In this document: one piece after another, positions 10,006-21,821 of the stretch
Numbering within the stretch: the stretch's first letter is position 1
Layout: every line of letters starts with the position of its first letter
DNA from: Krasilnikovozyma curviuscula
Lineage: Eukaryota > Basidiomycota > Tremellomycetes > Cystofilobasidiales > Mrakiaceae
Reading direction: 5' to 3'
Assembly: GCA_014825775.1 (NCBI GenBank)
Contig: MVAQ01000211.1
Span: 1-38,783, forward strand
DNA length: 38,783 nucleotides
The notes under the pieces: model-generated
The model's input: only the letters and a program-made list of their open reading frames with translations
Told to the model about the DNA's origin: nothing
The model's database searches: none
Program-made: the position numbers and the translations under genes

Positions 10006-11036
10006 GTTCAAAAAGAGTATGCGAGTGATATTGAAGAAAATCTGCGTGTCACCGTTTTGCACGTCCTTTTATGCAACAACGGAACGAGACTTGTGTGATC
10101 GACCTTGGGAAACGAGGATTAGCCCTTGATACAGTTCAGAACTCTGCCAAGCTCAAAACACAGTCTCCCTGAGACTATGAAATAAAAAGGTCTTCAGCGC
10201 GTTATTCTGACAACAGTCAAAACAGTCGAGAGGACTGCGAAGGTTGCAATACTCCCGGTCACTCATCTAGCCAAAACTTTAATTAATTACCAGAGTTACT
10301 AGAGTTTCGGCTTTGGAAATCAGACTGTGGTGAAGAAACTTACTATCCATAGTCACATCTCAGCGGTAGATGACATGAATATGTCGCAAGATTTATCTTA
10401 TCTGAGAACCCGAGAGTTCAATCGTACACAGAATTGGGTGAACCATAAGACGTGTGTTAGTTCTGTTTTTTAATATCGCTCCAAATGGGGTTGGAATGAC
10501 AAAGTGACAAGAAGCAGGTGAAGTGAGTGCAAAGCTACAGAAGGGGAGAAACGGGACAGGAAAAGCGAGAGACCAAGAGTCATACCTTTCAATTGGTCGA
10601 GTTTCCGGTAATTGAACGTACGTAAGTCTTGGGGAATTGATAAAGTGAACTTTTGGTCGAGACGTCTGTGTTATTCCTTGCAAGCGGTATGTCAAAGTAG
10701 TGATCGGATTGACTCGCCACGAATTTTCCTCTATCCCAAGGACAGGAATAGAGAGCGATGAGAATCATAGGAAAGTCTATATCCTCCGGTGATTCGAAAG
10801 AGAGTATCAGATATTTGGGGCAAATGTGACCTTATTGTAGAAGGGCCGCCGACTTGAGCGTGAGGATATGGCTCACAATGTTGAGCTTTACGCCCATTCC
10901 TCTCGGAAACCCCGATTCCGCTACTCTCTTGCGGTGTGGTGAGCTGGATCTTGCTTCTCTCCTCTCCTCATGCTTCAAGCTGATCCGGCTGTTTTTTCCT
11001 TTCGCGACTCAGACTGGATTCCGTTGGAAGAGTCCA
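10006..11036. other. Divergent promoter region
   Basis: This 1.03 kb separates the divergent PRA1-like and AspRS genes. The frame leading into AspRS is open from about 10854 but has a hydrophobic, non-conserved stretch before the targeting peptide, so I treat it as leader. One GCCAAG hexamer lies at 10146-10151. The ORFs here look like chance. Confidence 0.5.
10067..10075 (-). promoter_or_regulatory. TATA-like element of the PRA1-like gene
   Basis: CATAAAAGG on the minus strand lies about 65 nt upstream of the chosen start codon. It is weak, position-based evidence. Confidence 0.35.
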
Positions 11037-13885
11037 ATGCGACCCAGTATCATTAGCACAGCTCAGACCGCTACTAGAAATGTACTTAGAAATGTCCAAC
11101 TAGTCTCGTCCGCTCAGAAGTGTAGCATCTGCTCAGCTACTAGAAGAAACTTGGCCACCTCGACCTCCCGACGGAAAAGCATCACCTCTTTCCAAGATTT
11201 CAAGCAGAACAAGCTCCAGATAGCTCGAGAGAGTGAAGATTCTAGCTCCAGTCATCTTCCTGTGTTTGAAGCTCATCTTGGTCAGTTCTCTGGCTCATAT
11301 ACTGCCGTTGTACAGGCGGAAAGCTCACCTGCGCTGCATTATCGTAACATGAAACAGCTCCAAGACCACAGAAAACACATGAGATAGCTGATCTTTCATT
11401 CGAACAGCTAGATCAACCAGTTGTTATCCAAGGCTGGCTCGACGTATCAAGGTGTGTATATATTCGTCCACGCGACCTTCGCACGTCTTCCCGTCACTGA
11501 TTTCATCTTGTCACCACAGGCGGGCAAATGATGATTTGTCGTTTCACATGATACGGTCTGTGACAGGTGAAAAAATACAAATCAGCCACGTTGCCGGAAG
11601 TCGAGATTGGGCGTTTGCGCCGATGGATCTACCGCTCGAGAGCGTTGTTCTCGTTGAAGGAATCGTGAGGAAGAAAGTGATGAAGTTAAAAAAGAATTCT
11701 CCGATAGTTAGTGATTTTTGCTCCCCAGTGAAAACCTGATTTCTTTTGACGGACGTTGACGCTACGTTTCTAGCCGGAGGAACGACAACAGTTGGAAATC
11801 GCAGCGACAAACTGGATCATTCTGAATCCAGCAAGACGATCTTTGCCATTCCTACCGGGAGATGAATCACTTGTGAGTAGTTCTTTCTCTTTATTACTTC
11901 AATAACTATCTGTCCCAGCCTGAACGCATTTATGTGTTCCAGCCGAGCGAGACAAAACGAGCGCAACATCGATACCTCGAACTACGAACGAAGGCTCTCG
12001 GAGACAACATCAGGAAAAGAAGTGAAGTTGCTAGGGTCATCAGAGAACATCTTTATTCCCAAAGTAAGTTGTTGCCTCTCTTGTGCTCTCGCACCCTAAC
12101 CACATCTGTTTACTGACGATCACGACCAACTTCAGACTTCACAGAAATGGAAACACCTATCCTTCTCCAATCATCCCCCGAAGGTGCACGCGAGTTCCTC
12201 GTCCCGACCAGGGTGACCCTCTCTTCCACCCCTTCCGGCAAACCCTCGCCCTTATTCTACGCCCTCCCTCAATCGCCCCAGCAACCGAAACAGCTCATCA
12301 TCTCCTCGGGTGTGACGAATAAGTACTTCCAAATTGCGAAGTGTTTCCGGGACGAGTCTGGCCGAGCAGATCGTCAGCCGGAGTTCACGCAAGTTGATTT
12401 GGAGATGGGCTTCATCAGCGGCTCGCCGGATGCTGCTGTAGGAGAGGGCGTCGTGGGGAGGTGGTGTAAAGGTCAGTGGAGAATTGGTGGTGAGGAAGTT
12501 AGGAGGGTTATTGAGGGTCTAGTGAAGGATATTTGGAGGAGGGTTGAAGAAGTGGACCTGGGTTTCGAGGGCGGATTCCCCGTCATGAGTTACCATGAAG
12601 CGATGAGCCGTGTAAGTACATGATATTTCCTTCCTTCTGTAGAACATGCTGAAGCTAATTTGATTCTGGTTCTTGTTTTTAAGTTCGGATCTGATAAGCC
12701 AGACGTGAGATATAAGTTTGAGGTAAGTGCATTTTCATGCTCCCCTCCACAGAATCATCAACTCACGATTTCTTTCTTCCATCACCACCCTCCTTCTGTT
12801 TATAGATCAAATCAGCGTCTCAATTCTTATCTCAAGAACATAAATCCCAGCTGGAAGCATCGGGAGAAATGATAGAATTTCTAGTCCACCCCTCGACTCA
12901 TTTCGCAGAAGGAGCTCGTAGTCCTTATTTATCTGAAAAGGTACGTTGAAAACCCAAACAGTATTACAATATATGAAATAGTTCACTGAATAATTCAACG
13001 TCGGTCCTTTCTCTAGGTGGAACGACTGGTAGTGAAAAAGTCGGAGCTTTCTCAGTCGAGGATGTTGTCCTCGGAAGAGGTTGCATCTTTATCGCACAGG
13101 ATGAAGGAGGGCGAAATCCTCTGGGTATCTCGTAGAAAATCTGAACCTGAAGTAGGTTGATTTCTTCGCTGTTCTCTCGAAACTCAAACTGATCTGTTGT
13201 GTTCTCTGCTCAGGGCGGCAACACAACTTTGGGTCGGATCCGACTGGATCTTATCGCATCCTCTCTCCTCTCAGGCCACCTCAAACAATCCAACTCTCTA
13301 GCATTCCTCTGGGTGACTGAATTCCCCTTATTCACTCTTGCAGACGAAGATAAAGACTTCCAGGCGAAGGGACGGTGGAGCTCATCGCATCACCCGTTTA
13401 CGGCGCCGATGTACGAGGATCTCGGGCTGTTGACAAGCGGTGAGGGCGTAGAGAAGGTCAGAGGTCAGCATTATGATCTGGTTCTAAACGGGATGGAGGT
13501 TGGTGGTGGGAGCGTCAGGATCCATGATGCCGTGTTGCAGGAATGGGTTATGAGAGAGGTCCTCCAGGTCAGTAACACCTCTTACGTCGGTGTTTATCAC
13601 CAATCTTTATCACTGAATCTTTTGTTGTCTCATTTTCTGCAGTTAAAAGACGATGAAATTGCCAGATTCTCGCACCTCCTAACGGCACTCTCATTCGGCG
13701 CTCCACCACACGGAGGAATAGCTCTCGGTTTCGATCGACTCACCGCTATCCTCTGTGGTGCCAGTTCGATCAGGGATGTTATTGCATTCCCTAAGTCATC
13801 AACCACGGGCTCTGACCCCGTGTTCAAGTCTCCAAGTGCTGCTGTTGAGGGAACTCTAAAAGATTACGGGTTGAAGGAGCTATGA
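11037..13885 (+). CDS. MSD1: Mitochondrial aspartyl-tRNA synthetase
   Basis: Exons are 11037-11280, 11358-11451, 11520-11706, 11774-11872, 11943-12063, 12136-12611, 12684-12722, 12806-12940, 13017-13151, 13214-13567 and 13643-13885, giving 708 aa. It charges mitochondrial tRNA-Asp. The first about 50 residues are Arg/Ser-rich and lack acids, as expected for a matrix presequence. An OB-fold anticodon-binding domain begins near [12 protein letters not shown]. The class II core has motif 2 [16 protein letters not shown] at 319-334 and motif 3 [10 protein letters not shown] at 652-661. The bacterial-type insertion between motifs 2 and 3 ([15 protein letters not shown]) shows it is the mitochondrial type and not the cytosolic type. 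An earlier in-frame ATG at 10878 exists, but 11037 gives the better targeting signal. Intron 6 uses an AAG acceptor (12681-12683). Confidence 0.93.
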
Positions 13886-14616
13886 TGATATTACTTCTTA
13901 GAGCGTTCTCAAAGTGTTAAAGTTGGGAGAAAGTAAATACCTTCGAAATGGCAAATCTCTCAAGCAAATAGCTGAGAAGAGCGCTTTCAATCCTGCGATA
14001 CCCCTAGTCTGTTGGCTTGACGCTGTCATCCTGCTACACTGGATTAATACCTGCCTGGCTTGCAGATCCATCTTGGGTTTCTCATAAAAACATTCTCCGT
14101 TGCTCGCGATCATTGCCTCAAATTAACTAACCGCCGAGTAGGTCAACCAGCTGGCGTCGCTCGACGACTATATTTCCAGAAAAGACGTCGTCAACCGGAA
14201 GTATTGGTGGGGCAGCTGATGAAGGTCAAGAAATTTGATGACGTAATTTTGTTTCCCAGAACCACTGTCAGTTGTGAACTTCCACTAGAGAATGTCAACA
14301 AGCGACAGACACCGTGAGCGCAGGCACAACAAAACAAGCTCCTGCTTCCTCATCAAGATTTGAGTATACAAGTGACTTTCACTCAACCATTGAGGAGAGC
14401 CGCTTGAAAAAAGGTGGAAATCACGTCTCACTCAAGTAAATGGAATGTGTAACGCTTTTCAGCACGCGCCACGCTGAAGCTGATTCGCGTTTCGTGCCTG
14501 CCATTTTTGTTTCCCTTGCACTCAACCCCATCTTGCTCTGGGAACATTCCCTTCTACTTTGCATTGGATAACCTTTTGGTTCAGCTGGTCTGCCTCCTCA
14601 TCTCCTATCATCCAGC
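13886..14616. other. Intergenic, CDT1 upstream region
   Basis: This 731 nt holds the AspRS 3' UTR and the CDT1 promoter. MCB/SCB-like elements lie at 14463-14496. No other gene was recognised. Confidence 0.5.
14484..14496 (+). promoter_or_regulatory. Overlapping MCB/SCB-like G1/S element
   Basis: TTCGCGT (ACGCGAA on the other strand) overlaps TTTCGTG (CACGAAA on the other strand), 120-133 nt upstream of the CDT1 ATG. A CACGCGCC block sits at 14463-14470. These resemble MBF and SBF binding sites. S. pombe cdt1 is an MBF target, so the sites fit the assigned function. Confidence 0.4.
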
Positions 14617-16715
14617 ATGTCATCCAAAAGAGCTCGAGCCTCTGCTGTGGCTGGCTCGTCTGCAGATCCTCTGAAAACTCCTACTAAAAAGGTGAAGCTT
14701 TCTTCCAGAGGAAAAGCTGTTCCCAGGTGAGTTTTCATCTTTGAATGCTGTTATCTTGTAGTTGGCCTGCTGAACTCTGCTTCACTGCTGCTTCTCAATG
14801 AAAAATTCGACAGTGAAACAACGCGAGACCCTGCTCGACAGCTTCCTACCCCACCTTCGACTTCCTCAGGGCTCAAAATCAAGATCAGAATACCTCCTTC
14901 AGTATCTCGGTCTTCACCCGATTCATCTGTAGCATCTACTCCATCGTCGCCGACAAACGAAGCCCCGGCAACCGCGCCGTTACCTACCCCTCCTTCGACA
15001 GCTTCTAAAATCAGACAAGAACTTCAGTCCAAACCAGCATTCACGTCCACATCAGATCTTCCTCCTCATCTTCACACACTGCTTCTTCTCCACACAGCTT
15101 TTGATTTGACGCTTTCCTTGCACCTGGCTACCAACCCGCCATCTATCTCACCTCTAGCTCCCAAGTCCCCAGGGAGCAGTTCATCCTCAGCACCATCTCC
15201 ACCACCCAACAAAGTTGAACTAAAAAATGTGGCCACATATGTAGGTTTAAAACAGGCGGTGGAAAATTCAGCATCGCGGCATTTCAAGCAGGATTCACTG
15301 CGTCGGTTGATGTGGTTGTACCAGTGGAGTGAGATGGACGATGAGTCAGTAGCTTCCAATGCTGAAGCTTTGACATCGATTTCACTCACTCCTACTAGGA
15401 CACTCCAACCTCAAACTCGTCAGCCCATTCACACTTATGGAATCACATTGACGCTCCCCAAACACAATCAGACCTGGATTCCAACAGCATCGCCATCGTC
15501 AATGTCAGCTCACTCCGTAGTCGCAACATACTCGTCGCAGTCTTCATTGAGAGAAGAGCTTGTTAGGTTCAGGTTGTCGAAGTGGGTAGAGCGCTGTAAG
15601 GCTGAGAAGAAAGACAAAAAGGCATCCAAGGTGTCAGTTGATGGATTTGTAGACCTTGATGAGGATTATGATGAAAACTTCATCATGAACCTCCCCCTTG
15701 GCGAACCTCTTCCAGCGCTCCCTCAAGGTGCAGCCGTCGTCCCTCGCGACGTCGCTATCTCTTCACGCCAGGAACCAATCGGGGTAGATACTGCCAGAAG
15801 GTTCTTATTTGGGAAATCTCCTCTCAACGGCGCTTCATCAGCATCTACTTCAACTCCAAATCAACTACCTCCTGCGTTGGCAGATCCATTCACTATCGAT
15901 GGCGAGGTCAAGACGATACCACCGCCGCTGAAGACGGGTCCTTTAACTCTTGAACAGCGTCAACAAGCTCGAAGAGACAGAGTGAGTCCTTGGTTTCTTC
16001 TCGTTCTATTTCACCCAGCCTTTCTGATGATATATGTCTAGATCAAAGCAAAAGAGTCAGCCTCGTCTTCACCCTCTTCGTCCCAGGTCAACTTGGGAGG
16101 AATCGCATCTCTCGGGCCATCTGCCTCATTCACTCTCTCGGCACAGCAACAAGAGCTTCAGAGAAGGAGTATACTTAGCAGGCTCAGTGGTATTGCTGAA
16201 GGAATCTTCCTGTGCGTCTTGATCGCTCTCAGTCTACCTAGCTGTTTTCTTCGTGCCGCTGCTGACGTCTTCTGTGCTATTAATTTGACAGCCTGTTCTC
16301 GACCCCAAATTACTCTTCACCTCTTGCGTCTCCTGGGTCCGTGTCCTTAGGCAACCGAAGAAGAGTCATCCCTCTAGAAGAAGTGTCCGCTGCGGTCGTG
16401 AAGTCGAAGGAAATCTCGGATGGTGAGTCTACCGGTCGATACCAAAACTTCACTTGTGATCCAAGCTCTGAAACAATTCCTTTTTCCTCGCCAGCTGAGG
16501 CCCTTCAATCGATCCGGCTTCTCGCGTCCCTGTGTCCAGACTTTATCAAGATCAACGTCCTGGGTCGAGAAGATCACGTCGAAATGTCAACGACATCGGC
16601 CTCAACCCCCAAAGTCATCGGCTCAATGCCCGGAAGTCCTGGCGGCAGAAACGGTGGAGGAAGCCCCATTTTAAGAGAGGTCAGAGAGAGGATCAGGAAG
16701 GAGCTGGGTAATTAG
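14617..16715 (+). CDS. CDT1: CDT1-like DNA replication licensing factor
   Basis: Exons are 14617-14726, 14814-15981, 16042-16211, 16292-16422 and 16495-16715, giving 599 aa. CDT1 loads MCM helicase on origins together with ORC and Cdc6. The N-terminus is Ser/Pro-rich with the basic cluster PTKKVKLSSRGK, likely nuclear import. The central domain (about 120-220) fits the CDT1 geminin-binding winged-helix family: HLHTLLLLHTAFDLTLSLHL, then VATYVGLKQAVENSASRHF and LRRLMWLYQW. A basic LTLEQRQQARRDRIKAK helix precedes the C-terminal winged-helix segment (about 530-599), which contains ALQSIRLLASLCPDFIKINV. Intron 4 is a multiple of three and has no stop, so retention would add 24 residues. Identification rests on domain pattern, and fungal CDT1 proteins diverge strongly. 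Confidence 0.75.
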
Positions 16716-16875
16716 GAAGGAAGATGAGCCTTGATGGCAGGAAAAATCGTGTTGTAATCTAGCCTGTACACTACAACGTTAAACATCTGGATTTGCAGTG
16801 AGGTTTATCTATGATGCTCATGCATTTGCATTTCCCAAAATAATTCAGCAAGTACTGGTATCACAGTAACGCGCT

Positions 16876-17977
16876 CTACAGGTGTCGATGTCTAGGACCG
16901 GCCATTCGCTCCTGAACCCTAGCCCAGTCGAGAGTATCGATCCAGTTCTCTACATACTGTTCCTTCCCCCACACTCCATAGTCCTTCATCCACGCATGCT
17001 CATGTATTGAGCAGACCGCGAGCGGAGTCAAGGCGCTTCCTGCCGAGAACTGGCTGGCTGCGTAGGATGGTCGGGGTGTTGGTGGTGTGTATCCAGTCTC
17101 AGTTGATTTTGGTGTTGATTCTCCCTCAGATTTCTCTCCACCAGTCGACGCGAGTTCCGCCAGATCGACTCCTTCGCCCCATACCTGTCCCGACTTAGTG
17201 ATTCCAACATCCCGACCAATCTGATTCCTTCCCCTGACCAGGATAGTTCCCGATGCGTAAGAAGTGACGATGGCAATTCGGTCCTTGAAATCAGTTCCAC
17301 CTTCCTCTTGTACGATCCACAGCCAACCTGAACCAGACATTCCACGGGCGGTTGCAACTATTGACGAACGGAATGCTGCCAGTGAACCAAACGATCCTTC
17401 AAGGTGTGTTTTCAGCTGGGTAAGGCCGACCATTGGATCGTTTTCTAACGGTGGGTTGGCTGGATCGCCCTGAGCAGTGGAAAAAAGTTGCGAAAAAGGT
17501 ACAATGACAAAAGTCAGCTACAAGCTCTCACCGTAGTGTCAAAAAATACCGGAACTAATTACTCACAAGTCCGGAGAGGAAAAAACTGTTGTTAAGAGCG
17601 GCTGAAGCATAGTTGAAGGCGAGCGCTTTTGAAGGATCACCAGCAGTCGACATGATGGTCTCCAGAACGGTCATTGCTTCCTCAGGAGTACCTTGAAAAC
17701 AGGAAAGAGCCTAAACTCAGACTTTTAGTTCATAAAAAGGATTCCTGATTTACTCACTCCTCACTGTATCGTTCAGTCGATCCAGCAGACCCTGCTGGTA
17801 TTCCAGAGCGACGACATCAAAGCCTTCCTTGGAGAACAGGGGCGGACAGCCGTTGGATACTGAGTATGGGATTGGTGGCAGAAGGTGGATACTCCTCGTG
17901 CTTTGACGAAGGAACGGTGATGCCAGGACGGAGGAAGAAGAGGAGGGTCGAGAGACAAAACGGAGCATTGCACTCAT
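16876..17977 (-). CDS. Mitochondrial small-subunit ribosomal protein with SOD fold (mS42/mS43 type)
   Basis: Exons, on the minus strand, are 17977-17758, 17691-17567 and 17469-16876, giving 312 aa. It has an Arg/Ser presequence, then a Fe/Mn superoxide dismutase fold: LPPIPYSVSN at the start of the fold, FNYASAALNNSFFL, GSGWLWIV and EHAWMKDYGVWGKEQYVENW near the end. The metal ligands of real SOD are lost. The first His motif is replaced, the second His in NxxxxxNxxFW is Ala, and Asp of DxWEHAY is Ser. This is the state of the mitoribosomal proteins Rsm26 and Mrp1 (mS42/mS43), so a structural role in the mitochondrial ribosome is more likely than enzyme activity. I cannot tell which of the two it is. 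Intron 1 needs an AAG acceptor (17692-17694). It is convergent with CDT1, 160 nt away. Confidence 0.8.
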
Positions 17978-18365
17978 GTTTGGGAGGGTCACGCTAATTG
18001 AAAGTCCAAAATGGAGCGAAAAGTCGAGAAAGCTGATACCAGGTTAGCTGAGAGGGTGAGTAGGAGATTTGTTGGTGGTCGGGCGCACTGCTAGAGTTCG
18101 CGAAGAAAAAAAAGTACTCAATCTGGTTCTTGGGTGGCGGAAAATACTGCTCGGGTATACAGAACCTTGCGAAAGGATATGATGAAAACGGATCACTAGC
18201 CGTAGGAGTTTGGGTGGCAGATCAAAAACTTATGGAAATTATGGAATGGAGATTGGCGGAAGGGGTTGATAGAGAGGGACATGTAAACAAACGACCTGCA
18301 GGAGCAAGTCAGACATCAACACATAGCTAGAAACCCATCCCCTTCCCACCCAAGTAACCGTTGCC
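17978..18365. other. Intergenic
   Basis: This 388 nt lies between the 5' end of the mitoribosomal gene and the 3' end of HEM1, both minus strand. No RNA gene or conserved frame was seen. Confidence 0.5.
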
Positions 18366-21068
18366 TCAGGCGTAGACGGAAACCTGAGCGGCCATTTCAG
18401 CGCCCAAAGATCCCTCGAATGAGTTGGCAGCAACAAGCGCGGCCTCTCTGTCAAAGAACATCTGGTTTCCTTCGACCAATCTCTCGGGAGCACTGCCATC
18501 CGTCAAGCCCAAATGGCTTGGCTTCCAAATATTCTCGACAACGACTGGATTCTTCATTCCAACACCAGCTCTGCCACCAATTGCGGCCCAATCTTCGTCT
18601 CTCTTGAGGTTCAACGTGTTGAAGACATCTTCAATGGATTCGACGAGGCGGACCATTTGCTCTTTGGTATGGCCTGGAGTTGGAGTGACACGGAGTCTTT
18701 CTTCACCGACGGCGACTGTAAAGAGCGAACGTACGTGTCAGAAGGCTACGTGTGCAAGGTTCGAAGGTAAGGTTTCCCATAATCGCAAGAGAGAAAGACG
18801 CACCTGTGGGGTAATTGATACTCTGAGAATTCAGCAACATTGGTAGTTCAGAGGAGATAAATTCATTCAAGGGATTTTAAATTAGCAAACAACTAAGCAG
18901 AAAGGCTCTCAAATGACGCACCTGAACGTAGATGTTGTGTTTGGAGAGCAACATGTCAGAGGCTTGTTTAGCAAGGGCAGCATCACCAACAAGGATTGGA
19001 ACAATATGAGATGGGCCAGGACTAAGAGGAAGAAGAGTTAGACACTGTAAACGAAAGAAAATGGTGCAACAGTGCTCACACAACAGGGATACCGAGTTCA
19101 GCCAACTGATCCTTCAGAGCCAAAGTGTTGAGCTGTTGGAGTCTTCGATCCCCAATGTGAGCCTTCTGGTAAGCAACAGCAGACTGTGCACCAGCGACAA
19201 CGGCGGGAGGGAGCGATGTAGTGAAGATAAATCCAGGAGCATAAGATCGGACGGTATCGACGAACTCGGCGGAACCAGCGATGTAGCCACCGACACAACC
19301 ATAAGCCTTGCCAAGTGTACCAGTGATGATATCGATTCGGTCCATGACCGAACCTGGGATTGCGTCTGGAGATTCGCCGGCGGCGAGGTGGGCTTCGAAG
19401 TCAAGGTGCTCAGCGACACCGGCTCCTCTTGGTCCGTACATTCCAACGGCGTGGACCTGGATAGCAACAACGACAGCATCAATGACCTGACCTGTAAGTC
19501 AACAAAAATATGAAAAGAGAGACTCACTTCGTCCAAGAAGGTGATGGCACCGTACTTCTCAGCCAAGTCACAGATCTTCTCGATAGGTCCAACAGATCCA
19601 CACATTGAGTAAACACTCTCGAAAGCGATAATCTTTGGAGTATCCAAAGGATAGGCAGCCAAGCGTTTCTCCAAGTCAACCATGTCGTTGTGCTTGAAGA
19701 TCTCCTTACGGGCACCGGAGTGCCTTATTCCTTGAATCATGCTAGCGTGGTTCATGTTGTCGGAGAAGATGACACATCCTGGAAGCTTGGAGCCAAGAGT
19801 CGACAACGTCGCATCGTTTGCGACATAGCACGAGCTGAAGACCAGTGCAGCTGGTTTGCGGTGCAACGAGGCAAGTTCGTCTTCGAGCGACAAGTGGAGA
19901 GCGCCGTTGCCGGCGATGTTTCGAGTTCCACCAGCACCAGCACCGTACTTGGTAAGAGTGGACCTAACATACACTAGATAAGTTTGGTTTTCATAGATGC
20001 ATAGAAACAGAGTGAAACTTACTTCATGGTGTCAATCACGATGCTGTTCTTTGACATTCCCAAGTAATCGTTGGAGCACCAGACATCGACTTCATCAGAT
20101 TCCTTAGCAGTATGAGCAACTGGGAATTTGGCTGCAAGACGGTTGATATTGTTGAAGTAACGGTAGGACCTGGTACGTTGGGATAAGGAAAGACGCAATG
20201 GGTTGTTAAAAAAATATTAGATCCCGTCGCATTCAAACAACTGATTATCAGACCTACTTGTCCTTGTGTTTCTTGTCCAACTCGACCTCGTAGAACTTGT
20301 CGTAGTTGAATTGACCATTGGGACCGATTGGACCATTACTTCCAACCCAAGCGACTTCTGGCTTCTTGCCTAGTTGCTTGGCCGCAAAGGCAGCAGCAGC
20401 ACGAGCCTTCTCAGCGTGTGGACAGGCTCCGATTGGTGCTTCAGCTGGCTTTGGTGGGAGTTCGACACCTTGAGACTGATTGATTGGTTGGGCAATTCAT
20501 TTTGAGGAGGCGGAGTCATGGTAAAAAAAAAATGAGAAGGGATGAGAAGGTCAGTGGCCATCCCAATGGACGAGCATGAGCAGGTATACTCACTCTGTGG
20601 ATCTCTTCGATCTCTTCCCTGGTGGTGGTGGAAGCGTATCTTCTACCGGAAGAGCATGGAAGAGGTTCTCCAGCGACCTAAAGTAAGCCAGCGTTCACAT
20701 GAGCCCGGAAAAATATCCAGCCAAATTCAACGGAACAGAAGCAATGCATCAAAGAGATAAAAGACAGAACCAAGAATCAGTCCACATGTCAAAAGATAGA
20801 GAGAACGACTCAAAAATGGAAAGCCGGCACCCATGGAGACCGGGCCAGAGAAAAATGGTGCGATGTTGGCCAAACTGAAATGGACACTGACCTTTTCCAT
20901 GGCAGGGCCCATGATTGGACAGCCAATAGCCTGTTGAGCCAATCTGTTGGAAGCAGGTCCACAGGGGGCCGGAGTACTGGCCATGGTTCTCAATTGGCCA
21001 GCAGAAGTTCTGCCCAGGAAAGGGCAGGATCCTTTGAACTGACGGGTCAGAGTTGCGAGAGAGGCCAT
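18366..21068 (-). CDS. HEM1: 5-aminolevulinate synthase, mitochondrial
   Basis: Exons, on the minus strand, are 21068-20892, 20677-20594, 20475-20258, 20169-20023, 19963-19528, 19456-19080, 19021-18922, 18822-18804 and 18715-18366, giving 635 aa. It condenses glycine with succinyl-CoA to 5-aminolevulinate, the first step of heme synthesis, in the mitochondrial matrix. The PLP-dependent core is complete: [29 protein letters not shown] and the PLP lysine K404 in [14 protein letters not shown]. The N-terminal presequence region holds three Cys-Pro motifs (C15-P16, C50-P51, C105-P106). The eighth exon is only 19 nt and encodes SINYPT. A likely 5' UTR intron lies at 21146-21078 (GTGAGT donor, CCAG acceptor), leaving nine leader bases before the ATG. 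Confidence 0.95.
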
Positions 21069-21821
21069 TTTCTTTGTCTGGTAGAGCAAGGAAAGCTGGT
21101 TCAGTTGGGATGGTGAGAGGATTGAGGAGTTCGGGGCGGGACTCACTCTTTTGAACAGTCGATGAGGTTGGAAACACGAAAAAGCTGATCGCCCGTTGCT
21201 GGTCCCTGACCCCCCCTGGCGCTGTGGCGGGTAACAAACCAATCAGCGCGTGGGCTTTTGAAAACTTCGCCATGGAGTCATTATGGCACTCTTTCTGAAA
21301 CACTCTTGAACAGGAATCACTTTCGGGAACTGCTTGGGAGCTTATTTGGAGCCAAAAGACGATTTCAAAGGGCATTTGAGCTTGAAAGAAAAATAGGAAC
21401 CGTCGCAATGACACTTTACATCTGAAGAACTCGCACTTAGATCCGTAATAAAAACTTCTAGAGGCGTTGGAGGATATACAATTACATGCACAGAAAGAAG
21501 ACACAGTAGCCAGAAATCTCGGAAGTTATTAGCGACGGCCGTCAGTCGCAGCAAATGGTCTGGCTAGCGAACGTGGGACGACTCTGTACGATGACAATAA
21601 ATACCTTAGCCAAAGAGAAGCAGGAAAGCCTTTCTTTCTCTGGGAGAAACTCAGGTCCGACAATGACACTGAAAGTTTTACGAGCAGTCCAGTTACGCTC
21701 ATGGTGATCAAAAGTGCTGACGAGGTTTCCCACAAATATACAAAGCTTCTGTGTCATAAATTTTGATTAACTGATTAAATAAGAATTCTTCAAATATTTT
21801 ACTATTAGACGTCTAACAAAA
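21069..21821. other. Intergenic, HEM1 upstream region
   Basis: This 753 nt lies between HEM1 and the 3' end of the short-chain dehydrogenase gene. It contains the HEM1 leader with a probable 5' UTR intron and a CCAAT box. Open frames here lack conserved content. Confidence 0.5.
21239..21243 (+). promoter_or_regulatory. CCAAT box upstream of HEM1
   Basis: CCAAT on the plus strand lies about 171 nt upstream of the HEM1 ATG. Yeast HEM1 is a target of the HAP2/3/4 CCAAT complex, and the fungal CCAAT complex with HapX regulates heme genes. The pentamer alone is weak evidence. Confidence 0.3.

Noticed and set aside
10146..10151. GCCAAG, a possible PacC/Rim101 site upstream of the PRA1-like gene.
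   Set aside because: A single hexamer is expected by chance in 1 kb. It is attractive because PRA1 is pH-regulated in Candida, but unsupported here.
16423..16494. Reading straight through CDT1 intron 4.
   Set aside because: It is a 72-nt in-frame stretch with a GTGAG donor and a pyrimidine tract before CCAG, so splicing is more likely than coding.
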